Below, piece by piece: positions 33,039-44,122 of a stretch of DNA of 64,000 nt. A program made the translations under genes and the position numbers. The stretch spans positions 1 to 64,000 of the forward strand of contig JAFISE010000167.1 in the NCBI GenBank assembly GCA_022560025.1, read 5' to 3'. The stretch's first letter is position 1. Each line of letters starts with the position of its first letter. The notes beneath the pieces are model-generated. The model was not told the origin of the DNA. It saw only the letters and a program-made list of their open reading frames with translations, and made no database searches. The stretch comes from Stagonosporopsis chrysanthemi (taxonomy: Eukaryota > Ascomycota > Dothideomycetes > Pleosporales > Didymellaceae).

Positions 33039-34840
33039 ATGAAGCTTCTCCAGATTGCAAAGCTCATTTGGGCTATGCTTCTTGCTAAGTTGATCGGTGC
33101 CCAAGGTCCGAACAACAAGTGCCATGTTTTGCCTGGCGATGCCGCCTGGCCAAGCAAAGAGGCGTGGACGGCACTGAACGAGACCGTCAATGGAAAACTG
33201 GTGAAGACTGTTCCCATTGGATCTCCATGCCACGATCCCACTTACGATGAGAACGCCTGCAAAGCCCTCAGGGCGCAATGGACGAACCCTCTGACACAGT
33301 GAGTGCGGCGAGTCAGCTATGGCGGCCTAAACTGACAATGGCAGCACTCCATCTGGTCACTCCATCATGCAGGCATACTTCGCCACACAGGCCTGTGACC
33401 CCTTCACTGATCGTAGTGTCCCTTGCACACTTGGCAACTACGTCGCCTACTCAGTAAAGGCTACCGAAGCCTGGGATGTTGTCGCTGCCCTTGAGTTTGC
33501 TAAGAAATTGAATGTGCGCGTTCTTGCTCGCAACACTGGTCACGACTTCTTGGGAAGGTCTACTGGTGCCGGTGCTCTCGCTGTATGGACTCAGGGTCTG
33601 AAGAATGTCACCTTCGGCCAGTGGTCCGACCAGTACTACACTGGTCCTTCAGCCACCGTTGGTGCAGGTGTTATTGGTTACGAGCTTGTCGAGGCTGCCA
33701 ACAAGCAGGGTCTCACCGTCATGTCTGGAGAGTGTGCGACCGTTGGATTGGCCGGTATGTCTTTGGATTTATATGTGTGCTGAAACATTGCACTAACAGA
33801 GAGCAGGCGGTTTCACGCAGGGTGGTGGCCACTCCATCCTCAGTACCGAGTTTGGTCTTGCTGCTGATCAGACCCTCTCCTTTGAGGTCGTCACAGCTGA
33901 CGGCGAGATTGTCGTTGCTTCCGCAACTGAAAACTCTGACCTTTACTGGGCTCTGTCTGGTGGCGGTGGTGGCACCTATGGTATTGTCACCTCTATCACC
34001 GTCAAGGCACACGGGTCCAAGACTGTCGGCGGTGCCGCTATGCAGCTTCTCGCTTCCTCCACTACTCCGGAGAACTATGCTCTGCTCATCGCCAAGTTCA
34101 TTGAGCTTCTACCTGCCATGATTGATGCTGGTGCTATGGTCGTCTTCATAATCAGCACCCAGTACATCGTCATCAAGCCGCTTACGATCTGGGACTCCAC
34201 ACAGGCCAAGGCCAAGGAGGTCCTGAAGCCTTTCTCCGACTACCTTGTCTCGCTTGGCATCACTCCCCCGATTGCATACAGTGAGCTCGCTTACCGCGAC
34301 CACTACGACCGCTACCTCGGCCCTCTTCCTCAAGGTAGCTTCGAAGTCAACCGCTACCAGTTCGGCGGCCGTCTGATCCCCCGCTCTGTCGTCGAGGATA
34401 ACACCGCCGAACTCAACAAGGTCTTCGCCGAGCTCGCAAAGGAGGGTGTCATGCTCGCCGGCAGCTCAGCCGACTACTCCAAGCGCGCCAACACACCCGA
34501 CAACGCCGTACTCCCCGCCTGGCGCGATGCCGTCATCCAGCTCCAGCTCATCACCAATTGGAACAGCACAGCGCCCTGGACCGACATGGAGGCCGCTCAG
34601 CGCAAGATGACCGACGTCCTGATGCCTAAGATCGAGGCTGTCACTCCTGGCAGTGGCGCGTACATGAACGAGGCCGATTTCCAGCAGAAGAACTGGCAGT
34701 CTACTTTCTATGGCTCCAACTACGACAAGCTCAAGCAGATCAAGAACAAGTATGATCCTGACAACGTTTTCTACAACCTTAAGAGCGTTGGTAGTGAGGC
34801 TTGGACCGTGGCCAAGGATGGCAGGATGTGCCGTGCCTAA
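33039..34840 (+). CDS. Secreted berberine-bridge-type FAD-linked oxidase
   Basis: This is a 567-aa flavoprotein oxidase. Exons are 33039-33298, 33345-33754 and 33807-34840. The signal peptide is MKLLQIAKLIWAMLLAKLIGA. The PCMH-type FAD domain shows VRVLARNTGHDFLGRSTGAG, whose His is the usual covalent FAD attachment, and SGECATVGLAGGFTQGGGHS, whose Cys sits at the second attachment site of bicovalent members. The C-terminal BBE segment (YGSNYDKLKQIKNKYDPDNV) closes the domain. Such enzymes oxidise sugars, alkaloids or secondary-metabolite intermediates; no biosynthetic core gene is in the window, so a wall or sugar substrate is as likely as a metabolite. A TATA box lies 78 bp upstream. Confidence 0.92.
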
Positions 34841-35457
34841 GTCATGTTGAAAGTCGAGCAGTTACGATCTCGCATCTGTTCATGTGTACATCCAGCAGCC
34901 GCACGTTTCTGTGGCGCTTAATATTAGCATTCTTGTAGATACCTTAGCAGCATAGCGTGGAGTAATCTGATGCATTTGAAACAATTCCCACACTCGTGGC
35001 TTCTGTGTTCGTGCGATTTTGATGTCCGTGGGTACGGGAGTGCGTTTACGGTGGTACTGCTAAACGGATCTCGTACACGCGGTTTGGATTTGAGCTGCTT
35101 AGAATTGATGGCAAGCCTGTAGCTGAATCACAATCATTTGTTCACACAGCTGAAGGTCCGAGAAACCCCAAAGCCTTCTTGAGCGAACTGCTTTCTTTGA
35201 TAGTCAGTCCATGGATCCAGAGCGATGCATCAGGCTGACATGTGATCGGTGAGCACAGGATTTTTCATGTAGGGGATGACAGTGATATTTTTTGTTATTT
35301 ATCAGCGTTTGAGTACACTAGATGAAGTACGAAATCAACCTAACATGTATTCTCCCAATCTTGTGATGTTCGCGACTTTCCTGATCCATGAAAGATACGC
35401 CCTTGACAAAATCCCATAGCCGCAAAATTGTGGTAACAAGAACTTGAGCCCTGGTAC
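34841..35457. other. Intergenic, no gene recognised
   Basis: This is a convergent gap between the FAD oxidase and the broken coiled-coil gene. Nothing else is supported. Confidence 0.5.
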
Positions 35458-36401
35458 CTAGCCGTGCCTACGAGGCGAGAAGTAGCCTCGACCAGACTTG
35501 TAGACAGTCTTATATCCATAATCCCTTGATGGCACTTGCCTGCCCTGCACATCTGGAGGCATGGGCGTGTTGTTGGAAAGAAGAGAACGCTCATCGATTG
35601 GTTGAGTCGAGGCAGGCGGAGTAGGCATCCGCTGCACCATATCGTCTAGTTGATGAAGAGGTTGCCTAACTGCATCAAGCGCCCGCCTGAGCTCTTGCAG
35701 CTCGGCGGACGTTTCTTTGAACTGCTGCTTTAGAGTAGCGAAAGCTGTAACGTGGCTAAGGTTGTCTAGTTCGACCTTGTTGATCTTCATATTCTTCTGG
35801 TAAAGCTCCTCTTAGAACATCTCCTTCGTCTTACTCTTCTCGTGTTCTAAATTGTCTAAGTCGTGTTGTCGCATTGCCGTAGTAGCATTGTTATAGGCTG
35901 CAACCTTTCGTTCAAGGTCGTTGATCCGCTTGTTCTTTTTGGAAATCTGATACGCATGCTTGAGACTTTCGCCCTTGAGGGTAAGCAAAGCCTTTTCACT
36001 GGAGAGGAATTTCGCCTTCCAAGGGCAGTTAACACCGCATGAGCTACTGCCGCCGACTAAAAGTCTACGCTTTTTGGAAGCTTCGTCTTGACCATTTGCG
36101 ACTGACACGGACTCTGAGAACTTAGTCGCTGCAGGGCGATGAGAAATGTGGTCGGTAACGCGTTGAATGAGGGCTGGTTTGGTGTTAGCCAGGCTCGAGA
36201 ACATGTGGGAAGTCAAACCGACCTGCAGCATTGTCATGCTCGCATGCTTCACTACTTCCGTGAGAGCGAGCACATGGATCATTGTGGGCTGGAAATCATG
36301 AGCAATACTATCAAACAACGAGTGAATTGTGTTTCCTTACCTGGTTCGAAGCGCAGATCTCGTCTGACAGCCGGCGCTGTCTGTTTCTTGGACGGTTCCA
36401 T
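35458..36401 (-). pseudogene. Coiled-coil protein gene interrupted by one in-frame TAA
   Basis: The product family is not recognised. ATG 36401 (MEPSKKQTAPAVRRDLRF) starts exon 1 (36401-36341); exon 2 is 36288-36223 and exon 3 begins at 36173. Both introns have clear signals, the second with a GCTAAC branch. Exon 3 is open to a TAA at 35812-35814 (codon 163), then stays open in the same frame for 117 more codons. The flanking sequence reads as one continuous helix: KSKTKEMF, stop, EELYQKNMKINKVELD, then coiled coil and a Pro-rich tail. CAA to TAA is a single C-to-T change in a CpA context. Either the gene is newly broken, or the 162-residue product is the real one, or the base is an error. 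Confidence 0.6.
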
Positions 36402-36721
36402 TTATGTCTTGCAGTCAGGACTGGCGCTGTAATCGTGATTCAGCTGCAGAACGCGGACGTTATTGGCGACAGCGACTTGAGGTGGAAAATTTGCGCAGGT
36501 ATTGCGTTTGGTAAGGGCGGCGGCAATGAGGCTGCTTAAGTGCAGTGCAGAGAAGACTAGCGGCAGAGAACATCTTTCATGAGCAGCTATAAAGTGAAAC
36601 CATTGGCAGATATTCTCTAGCTCACACAAGTGGAGTCCTCCTAGGTATCTGGACAGGGAGTTCTGTCAAAAGCATCTCCCAATCAGAAGCCAACATCTCC
36701 TGTCGTAAAATTTCGAGACTA
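36402..36721. other. Short intergenic gap
   Basis: These 320 bp hold the coiled-coil gene promoter. Nothing else is seen. Confidence 0.45.
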
Positions 36722-37291
36722 CTACTGCTCGTTGGCATGTCCGAACTCTTGGTTGTGCAGCTCTCCTGCAAACACCATACCTTCCACTGCCCGTTCAACA
36801 GCCTCGAACATAGCAAGTTTCTCTTCACACACTCCCTTCTTTGCAAGCATCTCCTTCTTCAGCTCAGAAATCGTCGCACTGAAGCCATCAAGAGCGTTCA
36901 ACAAGGCCAGAGTTGTACTTATGGTATCCAAGTGGGAGTCAGAGGCGGCCTTGGCCTCGTCGAGCGTGGCGTGGACAAGTTCGCGTGTTGAGTATGAGCC
37001 AATACCGAGGTCGAGGGATGTGACCGACTCTGTGAGCGATGTAGTCTCAACTGTTGACGGCGTGCTAACGGCTGCTTCTTCAGCGATATCTTCCAGACCA
37101 AAAGGCTCCGGTGTCTTTGGCGCAGGAGTGAAAGCACGGGTGGTAACGCGTAAGCTGTTCTTGGTGTTTGCTGCCTCCGGTCTGTTGTTGCCTGGGGTCG
37201 TTTGCTTCATACCAAGTGGCAACGCGTCTTCGCTGACTTTATCTCTTGGTCCGTGGCGGAAGACATGACGAAGTAGGTTTCGAGCTGACAT
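36722..37291 (-). CDS. Unrecognised 189-aa protein
   Basis: This is a single-exon frame from ATG 37291 (MSARNLLRHVFRHGPRDKVS). The first 50 residues are basic and could be a targeting segment. A Thr/Ser/Pro linker (TRAFTPAPKTPEPFGLEDIA) leads to a helical C-terminal half with heptad-like pattern (LNALDGFSATISELKKEMLA ... EEKLAMFEAVERAVEGM). No family is recognised. Codon composition and the amphipathic pattern favour a real gene. An intron in the 3' part is possible. Confidence 0.55.
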   Translation of the reverse strand: MSARNLLRHVFRHGPRDKVSEDALPLGMKQTTPGNNRPEAANTKNSLRVTTRAFTPAPKTPEPFGLEDIAEEAAVSTPSTVETTSLTESVTSLDLGIGSYSTRELVHATLDEAKAASDSHLDTISTTLALLNALDGFSATISELKKEMLAKKGVCEEKLAMFEAVERAVEGMVFAGELHNQEFGHANEQ

Positions 37292-38543
37292 CGTGCAGCA
37301 GCGAAGCTTTGATGAGGCAAATTCGCTGTTGGTTTGTGATCAGAGTTCAGTCGGGGGGCACAGGTCAAAAGTGCGATCAAGAGATCGGAGGTGAAGGAGG
37401 CTCAGGTCCGGGGCCAAGCTAAGATCAATGGAGGTATTCAAAAACGACATACCAGGTAAATTGTACACGTGGGAAAGAAAAGCAATGAACAATTCTCGTA
37501 TTACGGATGAGACATGTACAGAGACAAAAGCCATGCGTGACCTGCAGAAGAAGCTGTTGCTGCTTCGACCGAGCAAAGAGCTGTTGTTCCCATTCCGTTC
37601 AGACTGCAAATTGGATGAATCTAAAAAAAAACAGAGAACTATGACGCGGTGAGGCTCTCGGGAAGATCTGCCACTGTATTTGGAGTATGGGGACTGGGGC
37701 CAGCAGAAGCTCGACTGGAACCTCGCCTTCACCGTTGCGTGCACACACAAGACATTACAAAAAATGACCGATATGACTTCCTCGTCACATACTTGCAGAT
37801 ATTCATAAGTCAGAAACTACCTACGTTCAGGTAGGTGGTTTCGTGTACTCAGATGTGACGGCACTTGGCGCTTCGTGCATGGTTCAACTCCGAATATCGC
37901 TTGATTCCTCCGAATCCTTCCTGAATTTTCGTTCTGCCCGCATACCTACTCTCACTCGCGCCATGTTCCGTGTCATTGCCGGATTCGTTGTGCTCTCCCA
38001 TGCCTGCGTCAGCGGGCAGGGTCAAGCTGTGCGTTGTCGGAATAAGCGCGGCGTAGCTGTAGCAACCTCAATGATACAGAATTCAGTTCAAGATTCGCAG
38101 GTCAGATATTCTGCTTGGTGTGTGGTGAGCTGATCGGATGAGTATACACCTTGCAGTCACAGCTCCTGCCAAGAATGGTCGCTGCCAAGGCGCTAATTTT
38201 GGACCCATCTCGCGGACTCCGCTGCGGGTACATCTCGCGCACCAACACCGCGTCCTGGTACGATGGGGACGAAGTATAATATGACTCGCCTGCGGAATTG
38301 CTACATCTCGCGGACGGAACTGACTCGCTTCTGTCGGTTTAGGTCTTTTAATTGCTTTGGCGGTCACCGTAGCCAATCAGCGCCGCAGGCTGTGTAGCCC
38401 TTCGCCCCAAGGTTGTGACGTGAGCGCTGTATCACCACCAGCGCGCTTAAGAGCAAGCATGGGTAGAGTTTCAGCCTTGCAACCCCCATCAGCATGTTCT
38501 GCTTAAGAGTCATGGCAGGAGGACCCTTCCTAGAGGGCTTGAC
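37292..38543. other. Intergenic, 1.25 kb, with one possible small secreted peptide
   Basis: This holds the promoter of the 189-aa gene and the upstream side of the Cys-rich gene, whose first exon probably lies here. A short frame at 37963-38133 begins like a signal peptide. Confidence 0.5.
37963..38133 (+). CDS. Possible 56-aa secreted peptide or lost first exon
   Basis: ATG 37963 opens MFRVIAGFVVLSHACVSGQG, a credible signal peptide, followed by a short Arg/Ser/Gln segment with two Cys. It could be a tiny secreted protein, or an exon of the neighbouring Cys-rich gene that starts without ATG. No family is recognised; support is weak. Confidence 0.25.
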   Translation: MFRVIAGFVVLSHACVSGQGQAVRCRNKRGVAVATSMIQNSVQDSQVRYSAWCVVS

Positions 38544-39491
38544 GTGATACATCGCTACTCACTTTGCAAGACCCGTTACGCAAGTGTGAGGACTTTGTTG
38601 CTTTCTTCTATCTTCCTCGGTATCTTCGGTACCATGACACTGGCAGATTGCCGTCATCCCAATGGTGATTTACAGGCCGCTGCCCATCACGCGCCATGCG
38701 CCGATGTTCTCGGTAACCCTCTCAACACGATGTGTTGCGCGATAGGTCGTCCAAACCCGTCTGAGGGCTTTGCCAGGGATGGCATGACCGCCGATGTGTG
38801 TCTGCCCAATGGGCTATGCAAGCAAGTCTCAAGGCAAGATGAGAACTCTGCACTCGTACCCGTTTACTTTCGGGAAGAGTGCACAGTCGCTGGTTGGAAG
38901 ACTGGTAAATGCTTGAGTGTGTGTTTATCCACCAGCGTATGTCAGACAGCCAAAATTTCTTCGATCAAAGCCGCTGACATGTTATAGGTTAGCAGTAATG
39001 TTCTGATGACACCATGTGACGGAACTGCTAATTCGACACGATGGTGCTGTGGGAAAGACAACTTGGAATGCTGCTCTGGAGATGTCGGTGGCGAAATACT
39101 TGCTCAAACATTCTTGGGCATGTCTGCCAATGCCACGTCAGTCTTATCGTCAACCCCAGTTGCGTCTGCCAGCACTTCTGCAACAAATCCTCCTAGATCG
39201 GAAACAAACTTGCCGGTCAACCCTAATACCTCATCTGCACTTTCGGGCGGCGCAATAGCTGGTATAGTCATTGGGGTCATGGTGGGTGTCGCCTTGATCG
39301 GGGCTACAACATTCTTTGTTGGACGTCGTCATCGCCTGTCGCCTCCAATACGCATCGAGGGAGACTCCACAACTGTTGCACCAGAAAAGTGTTTTGCTTA
39401 CGAAGCTGATGGAGCCGAGCCACAAGTGTCCGAGATCTCAGCCGCCAATATCAAGGACTATGATGGAAGGGTCAGAGTGCACGAGATGTAA
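38544..39491 (+). CDS. Cys-rich single-pass membrane protein, start unresolved
   Basis: This is a type I surface protein of roughly 295 aa. The frame is open from 38451 but has no ATG before 38634. The sequence RTLLLSSIFLGIFGTMTLA just before DCRHPNGD is plainly a signal peptide, so the true start is in an upstream exon I could not place; 38544 is a GTG in frame. A 51 bp intron (38937-38987, CGCTGAC branch) joins the Cys-rich ectodomain (MCCAIGRP, DVCLPNGLCK, TPCDGTANSTRWCCGKDNLE, CCSGD). A Ser/Thr stalk, one membrane helix (GGAIAGIVIGVMVGVALIGA) and an acidic cytosolic tail follow. This is a common but uncharacterised fungal layout. It is convergent with the next gene, 33 bp between stops. 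Confidence 0.7.
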
Positions 39492-39524
39492 CGAGATATC
39501 GAGCTGTGTTTGGATCAAAACCTG

Positions 39525-40358
39525 CTAGAACCATCGGCGGCTTTGCTGTTCCCCCATCTCATACACTGGCTGTTGGATTGGAGGCGTCGTCTGAGGCTTT
39601 GGCTGATCCAGATGGAGCATCTGGATTGTACTCCCCAGCTGGGATGCCGTGTCAACGACCGAAGACGCAGGAGACTTGGGCCGATTCTTATGAAGCTGCA
39701 AATAAAGAGCCCAGGCGCCGACTAGCAAGCTGGGAATGCCGACACCCAAGCCTGTAGCCAGTGCAATGATATCCGACTTGCTGAGCCCCTCGTCCTCCTT
39801 CTGTTCTGCTTCATTTTGGCCTGGGGTCGATGCCGCAGTGATACTTGCTGATGTCTCAGCCGGTAACGAATTCGCGATTTTTGGTGTTGTAGCTGCTCCT
39901 CTTCCGGTGCCTTCTAGCCCGCCTTCGGTCGTGATGGTTGTTGGCACGCTCGTACTGATCTCTATATTCGCAGTCTGACAGTATCCATCGTATAAGCTTA
40001 ACATGCTTGTCAAGTCGCCATCGACGTTCCCTACATTGCTACAGGTTGCGCTCACGCAACTCGATATGTAGCTCGATGCGCTGCTTGCCAAGCCAGCGCT
40101 GCAAAAACAGGCATTGTTTGGCCCACAGCCACATCCAAGGTCTTTTCCAAGGTCGTGATAGCCTCCATTAACACCACAAACCCAGATTCCGTTGTACACG
40201 AGGCATCCTGCGGCACATGGACGTGCGGAGGAATATGCAGGGAGCTTGTAGATGGATACTGGCGCTAAGGGACCGATTGTCGTTGCAGCTGAAACGGCAT
40301 GGAAAGTGTTCAAGTGTGTCAATATGAGAACGAACAGCGAGATAATGGTTGAACACAT
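39525..40358 (-). CDS. Cys-rich single-pass membrane protein
   Basis: The start chosen is ATG 40358, because CSTIISLFVLILTHLNTFHA with cleavage near VSA makes a signal peptide; the frame is open to an ATG at 40544. The product is 277 aa. The ectodomain has a dense Cys pattern (PCAAGCLVYNGIWVCG, LGCGCGPNNACFCSAG, SCVSATCSN) with the spacing of small fungal surface domains, followed by a Ser/Thr-rich stalk. One membrane helix (DIIALATGLGVGIPSLLVGA) and a Pro/Gln-rich cytosolic tail come next. The layout matches the convergent neighbour, although the cysteine patterns differ. A wall-sensor role is inferred only. Confidence 0.72.
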   Translation of the reverse strand: MCSTIISLFVLILTHLNTFHAVSAATTIGPLAPVSIYKLPAYSSARPCAAGCLVYNGIWVCGVNGGYHDLGKDLGCGCGPNNACFCSAGLASSASSYISSCVSATCSNVGNVDGDLTSMLSLYDGYCQTANIEISTSVPTTITTEGGLEGTGRGAATTPKIANSLPAETSASITAASTPGQNEAEQKEDEGLSKSDIIALATGLGVGIPSLLVGAWALYLQLHKNRPKSPASSVVDTASQLGSTIQMLHLDQPKPQTTPPIQQPVYEMGEQQSRRWF

Positions 40359-42021
40359 AGTTAGACTTGCGTAAGATCCTCTTTGACGTTTTTGAGAGGA
40401 TAAGAAAGAAATTTGAGAGGTGGAATACATCAAACTGAAAAGTAGAGGAGATGAGCACCACGACGTCTTTGAGGCCGCCTCTCTCAAAGTTCTATTCGGT
40501 AAAGACGAGTGATCTATTCCACTTACAGAAGGTTTCGCTTGCACCGCACGTCTGTTGGTCGATAGTCATCGCCGAGACCTGCATGAACGCCCCTGCGGCT
40601 GACGAGTTCAACCATGACCACTGGTAGGACGAAATCAGAGCCAAGGCTCGATGCGATCAATGCGAGTCCGCCGCTGGCAGGGTGCTCGCTCTCTCGCGTA
40701 CCATAGAGACAGTTGCACATGCTTATACTCAGAGTATACTACCACGTGGTGGTATAAGGAGGTATCAAGACTGAGAATTTCTAGGCTGGATCGTGGTATT
40801 GGCCGCTGAGAGTGTGGCTTTAGAAAAATGTTGCCTTTGCAAAGTCTATGCACTGGCTAGAGGTGCAATTGGCCGGCGGACACGAAATTGTAGTTATCAA
40901 AGCTCAGTGGCATTGTCTGCAATGCTCCAGTCGAGCCTTCCAGATTGGACATGCAAGTTTCAATTGTGCCGGTATCTTCAAGCTAACAGTATAGGCATAT
41001 CGAACAGCCTCGTTTCCGTCCGCCTCCAATGTGCACGATACCATAGTGGTCAGCCGTAACATCGACCGAAGCTTGAAGCCTTACCATCTCGCTTGTGTAT
41101 AAGTTTTGATCTTGCACGCACGGAAAGCTGTTGGAATCTGTGACAGCAGATAGGAGCGCCAATTTGGACTATGATAAACTCGCAGGTTGTACGCTTGCCC
41201 GTAGACTGTTTGAGCCTGTCCGAATGTGCTGCTGTGTATGATGGCAGCAGCGCATGCGGGTTTCATCGTCGTTGTTCTCGCCAGAGAGAGAATTCGAGGA
41301 CTGTTGTGATCACCTGAAGAATCCGTCATCCAGGCTGCCCGATCGTGAGCCACTACAGACGAAGTAAAATGTGTATCACGTCTTCAAACCTTGAAGACGA
41401 ACAGGACTTGAGAATGCGACGTCTCGAATAAAGGTATAACAAGCCAAATGCACCCACTTTTGTCTGCCGCTATGGCAATGGTTCCGCTTCTGCCGATTCA
41501 TAGTCATACCTACAAGATTCTCTTACGACAGCAAGTATTTCCGACGGGAAAGCACCACTACTCCGACAGCGTTGAAGGCGTGCATACGGTCTGTTGGTAC
41601 ACACAACGTCAGCGATCTACAATCTCGGAGTAAACCTTTACAGATTTTGTAGACGCTGGAGCTCGGAGTTTTTCCACCTGCTCGAGCGGGGCAGCCGAAT
41701 ATCGATGACTCCGATCCGCGACCGGTCGTAACATCGACGCCTTGTCCACGACAGGGCGTGGAAAATCGTTGAAAAACACAACGCACAATGCAGCTAGCAA
41801 GACGTGCGGTTGTCATAGTTCGGGTATGCCAAGACGGAGTCAGCGAAAAGACGCTTTCGGATAAGAAGACCTAAAGACGTCTATAGTGCGAAGCTGCCAG
41901 CTAGCTACGAGCGTTGGCGCCAACGCTTGCACCGACAACTGACTACGCAAAGAAGCTCTTTAGGCGGCGATATTTTCTTTAACGAACGACAGTAACATCA
42001 GGCGGTGGACCAACGGCGGAT
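40359..42021. other. Intergenic, 1.66 kb, no gene recognised
   Basis: Promoters on both sides read outward. A near-palindrome around ACCACGTGGT sits at about 40741-40750. No convincing gene is present. Confidence 0.5.
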
Positions 42022-43556
42022 ATGGATCCAGTGGCGAACCCCGTTGTGTGCGTCCGTCCGTCAACCGATGGGCGTGCATATGAAGAGCTGGAAGAAGTGT
42101 GGGACAGTCCGGTGCGGACGGTGTCACGGCTGACAGGTCGTTCGAGGAGGGATAGCGACGCAGAGAAATACGCGCAAGCAGGAGCTGGTGACGACTTTGT
42201 ACCTCCACAGCGAACAAGATCAGAACGAGGAAAGGGGAATGAGACTATCGACGAGGAGACTGCAAGCCAGATTGCACGAGATACGTTCCCCGAAGGAGGT
42301 ACTCGAGCCTGGTTGGTTGTCTTATCAGCATGGCTCCTTCTCTTCCCATCATTCGGCCTAATGGTGTCCCTTGGGACGCTGCAAGACTACTGGAGTCAGC
42401 ATCAGCTTGCAGATTTATCGGCAAGTACAATTGGATGGATACCATCGGTCTTCGTTTACCTCTCACTCGCTTTGGGTCTCTTTGTTGGCCCTCTGTTCGA
42501 CCGTTACGGCCCTCGATGGATCGCGCTGTGCGGCAGCATCGGAGAGCTGCTCATGATCTTTCTGCTAGCTGAGTGTACGACCTTTTGGCAGATGATACTC
42601 TGCTGTGGAGTACTTGGAGGCCTTTCGGGCGCTCTCCTGACTACCACTAGCTTGGCCGCAGTGGCGCATTGGTTCAAGGAGAGGCGTGGTAAGCTTACCT
42701 ACTTTACATGTTTACCATAGATACAGTCTCTAACCGATTCCTAGGACTTGCACAGGGAATAGCCATGATGGGAAGTAGCTGCGGTGGCTTGACCATTCCC
42801 TTGGTGCTGAAAACCACACTGAAGAGATACGGCTACGCATGGTCGCTGCGTATCCTTGGATTCGCCTTTCTCATATGCTTTGTCATCGGCAATATCCTTA
42901 TCAAAGCCCGTTTACCTCCATCAACTGAAGCTAAGAAAAAGGCCATCGTATCGTTGTCCATTTATGCAGATTTGCGGTTGAGCCTGTTTACGGTCAGCGT
43001 CTTTGGATTCGAGGTTGTGTTGTTTGGTGCTTTGGGCATTTTACCCACGTACGCGACCATGAGCACAGCCTTTTCCGCGGACACTGGATTTTATCTTATC
43101 GCCATTCTCAATGGTGTCTCCTGCCTTGGTCGCATTCTTCCAGGTTACGCCGCGGACAAGATTGGTCGCTTCAACACGCTTGCTATCATGATCGTCTTTA
43201 CACTCATATTCATGCTTATTCTCTGGCTTCCCTTCGGCTCGACTTCCCTTCCCGCCCTTTACGGCTTTTCTGCATTGTTTGGATTCGGAACAGGTAGTTG
43301 GATGGCACTGACACCTGCCTGTATTGGACAGCTCTGCAAGGCTGAGGAGTTTGGAAGATACTATGGCTCTATTTACTTCGTCGCAAGTTTCGCGACCCTA
43401 ATCTGTATTCCGATCAGTGGTGAATTGGTCGAGAAGGTGGGTCCACGGGCAATGATAGCATTCTTCTGCGCCATCCTTACGCTGAGTCTGATCTCTTTTG
43501 TGTTCAGTCGATGGGCATGCCTAGGAAGAAGTTGGACCTTGAGAGCTAAGGTTTAG
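42022..43556 (+). CDS. MFS transporter, monocarboxylate-porter-like
   Basis: This is a 492-aa, 12-helix major facilitator. Exons are 42022-42688 and 42745-43556. The hydrophilic N terminus of about 90 residues ends at the MCT phrase FPEGGTRAWLVVLSAWLLLF. DRYGPRWIALCGS between helices 2 and 3 is the MFS signature variant, and HWFKERRGLAQGIAMMGSSC is the helix 4-5 hallmark, restored across the 56 bp intron. The second half has GRILPGYAADKIGRFN. Fungal members carry carboxylates, riboflavin-like or metabolite cargo; the substrate is unknown here. Confidence 0.9.
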
Positions 43557-44122
43557 GGGCAATTTTGCACGCATCTTGTACACAATATCTTTTGCTCGAA
43601 AGTCACAAGGCTGGTACGATATTCACACAAGATGTGCTAGCCGAAATGTTGAGCTCAACTAAGGCTTTGTTGGTTTATCTCGACAGGCACAAGGCTGATC
43701 CCCTTGTAATATTGTGGTCAATTGTGTCACGCTACAAACGCGAGAGATCACTGCGCCGACGCAGTTGAGACCGCTGTATCCAACTTGACAGCTGTACCTC
43801 CTGTATTTCGATCGCATGCACTCAGTGTTTATGCACAAACCGTCACGACAGCAAAGTGCCATATTGCCACCAAAACATCTATTATAGACACACCTAAGGG
43901 GCCGAGCGCGCCGTCAGATCAGAGGTCGGTCTTGTGACTGCTCTCAGGCAGCCTAACGGCCAGGCTGTCGTGCACAGGTGTGGGCGCAACTGTACCACGA
44001 AAATTACTGGTCTGAGGCCTGCAAGATAATGAACCCACATAAGCACCAGTCGAGTAGCACACAGCCCCTGTAACCTCCTGCACAGCCTGTCTAGATTCTC
44101 TTTCATAGATTTTGACGTCGTC
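43557..44122. other. Intergenic, no gene recognised
   Basis: These 566 bp lie between the MFS stop and the PAN-like gene. Nothing else is supported. Confidence 0.5.

Noticed and set aside
40735..40760. CACGTG near-palindrome as another copy of the TIR element end
   Set aside because: Only the ACCACGTGG core is shared; the following bases differ from the 57 bp repeat.
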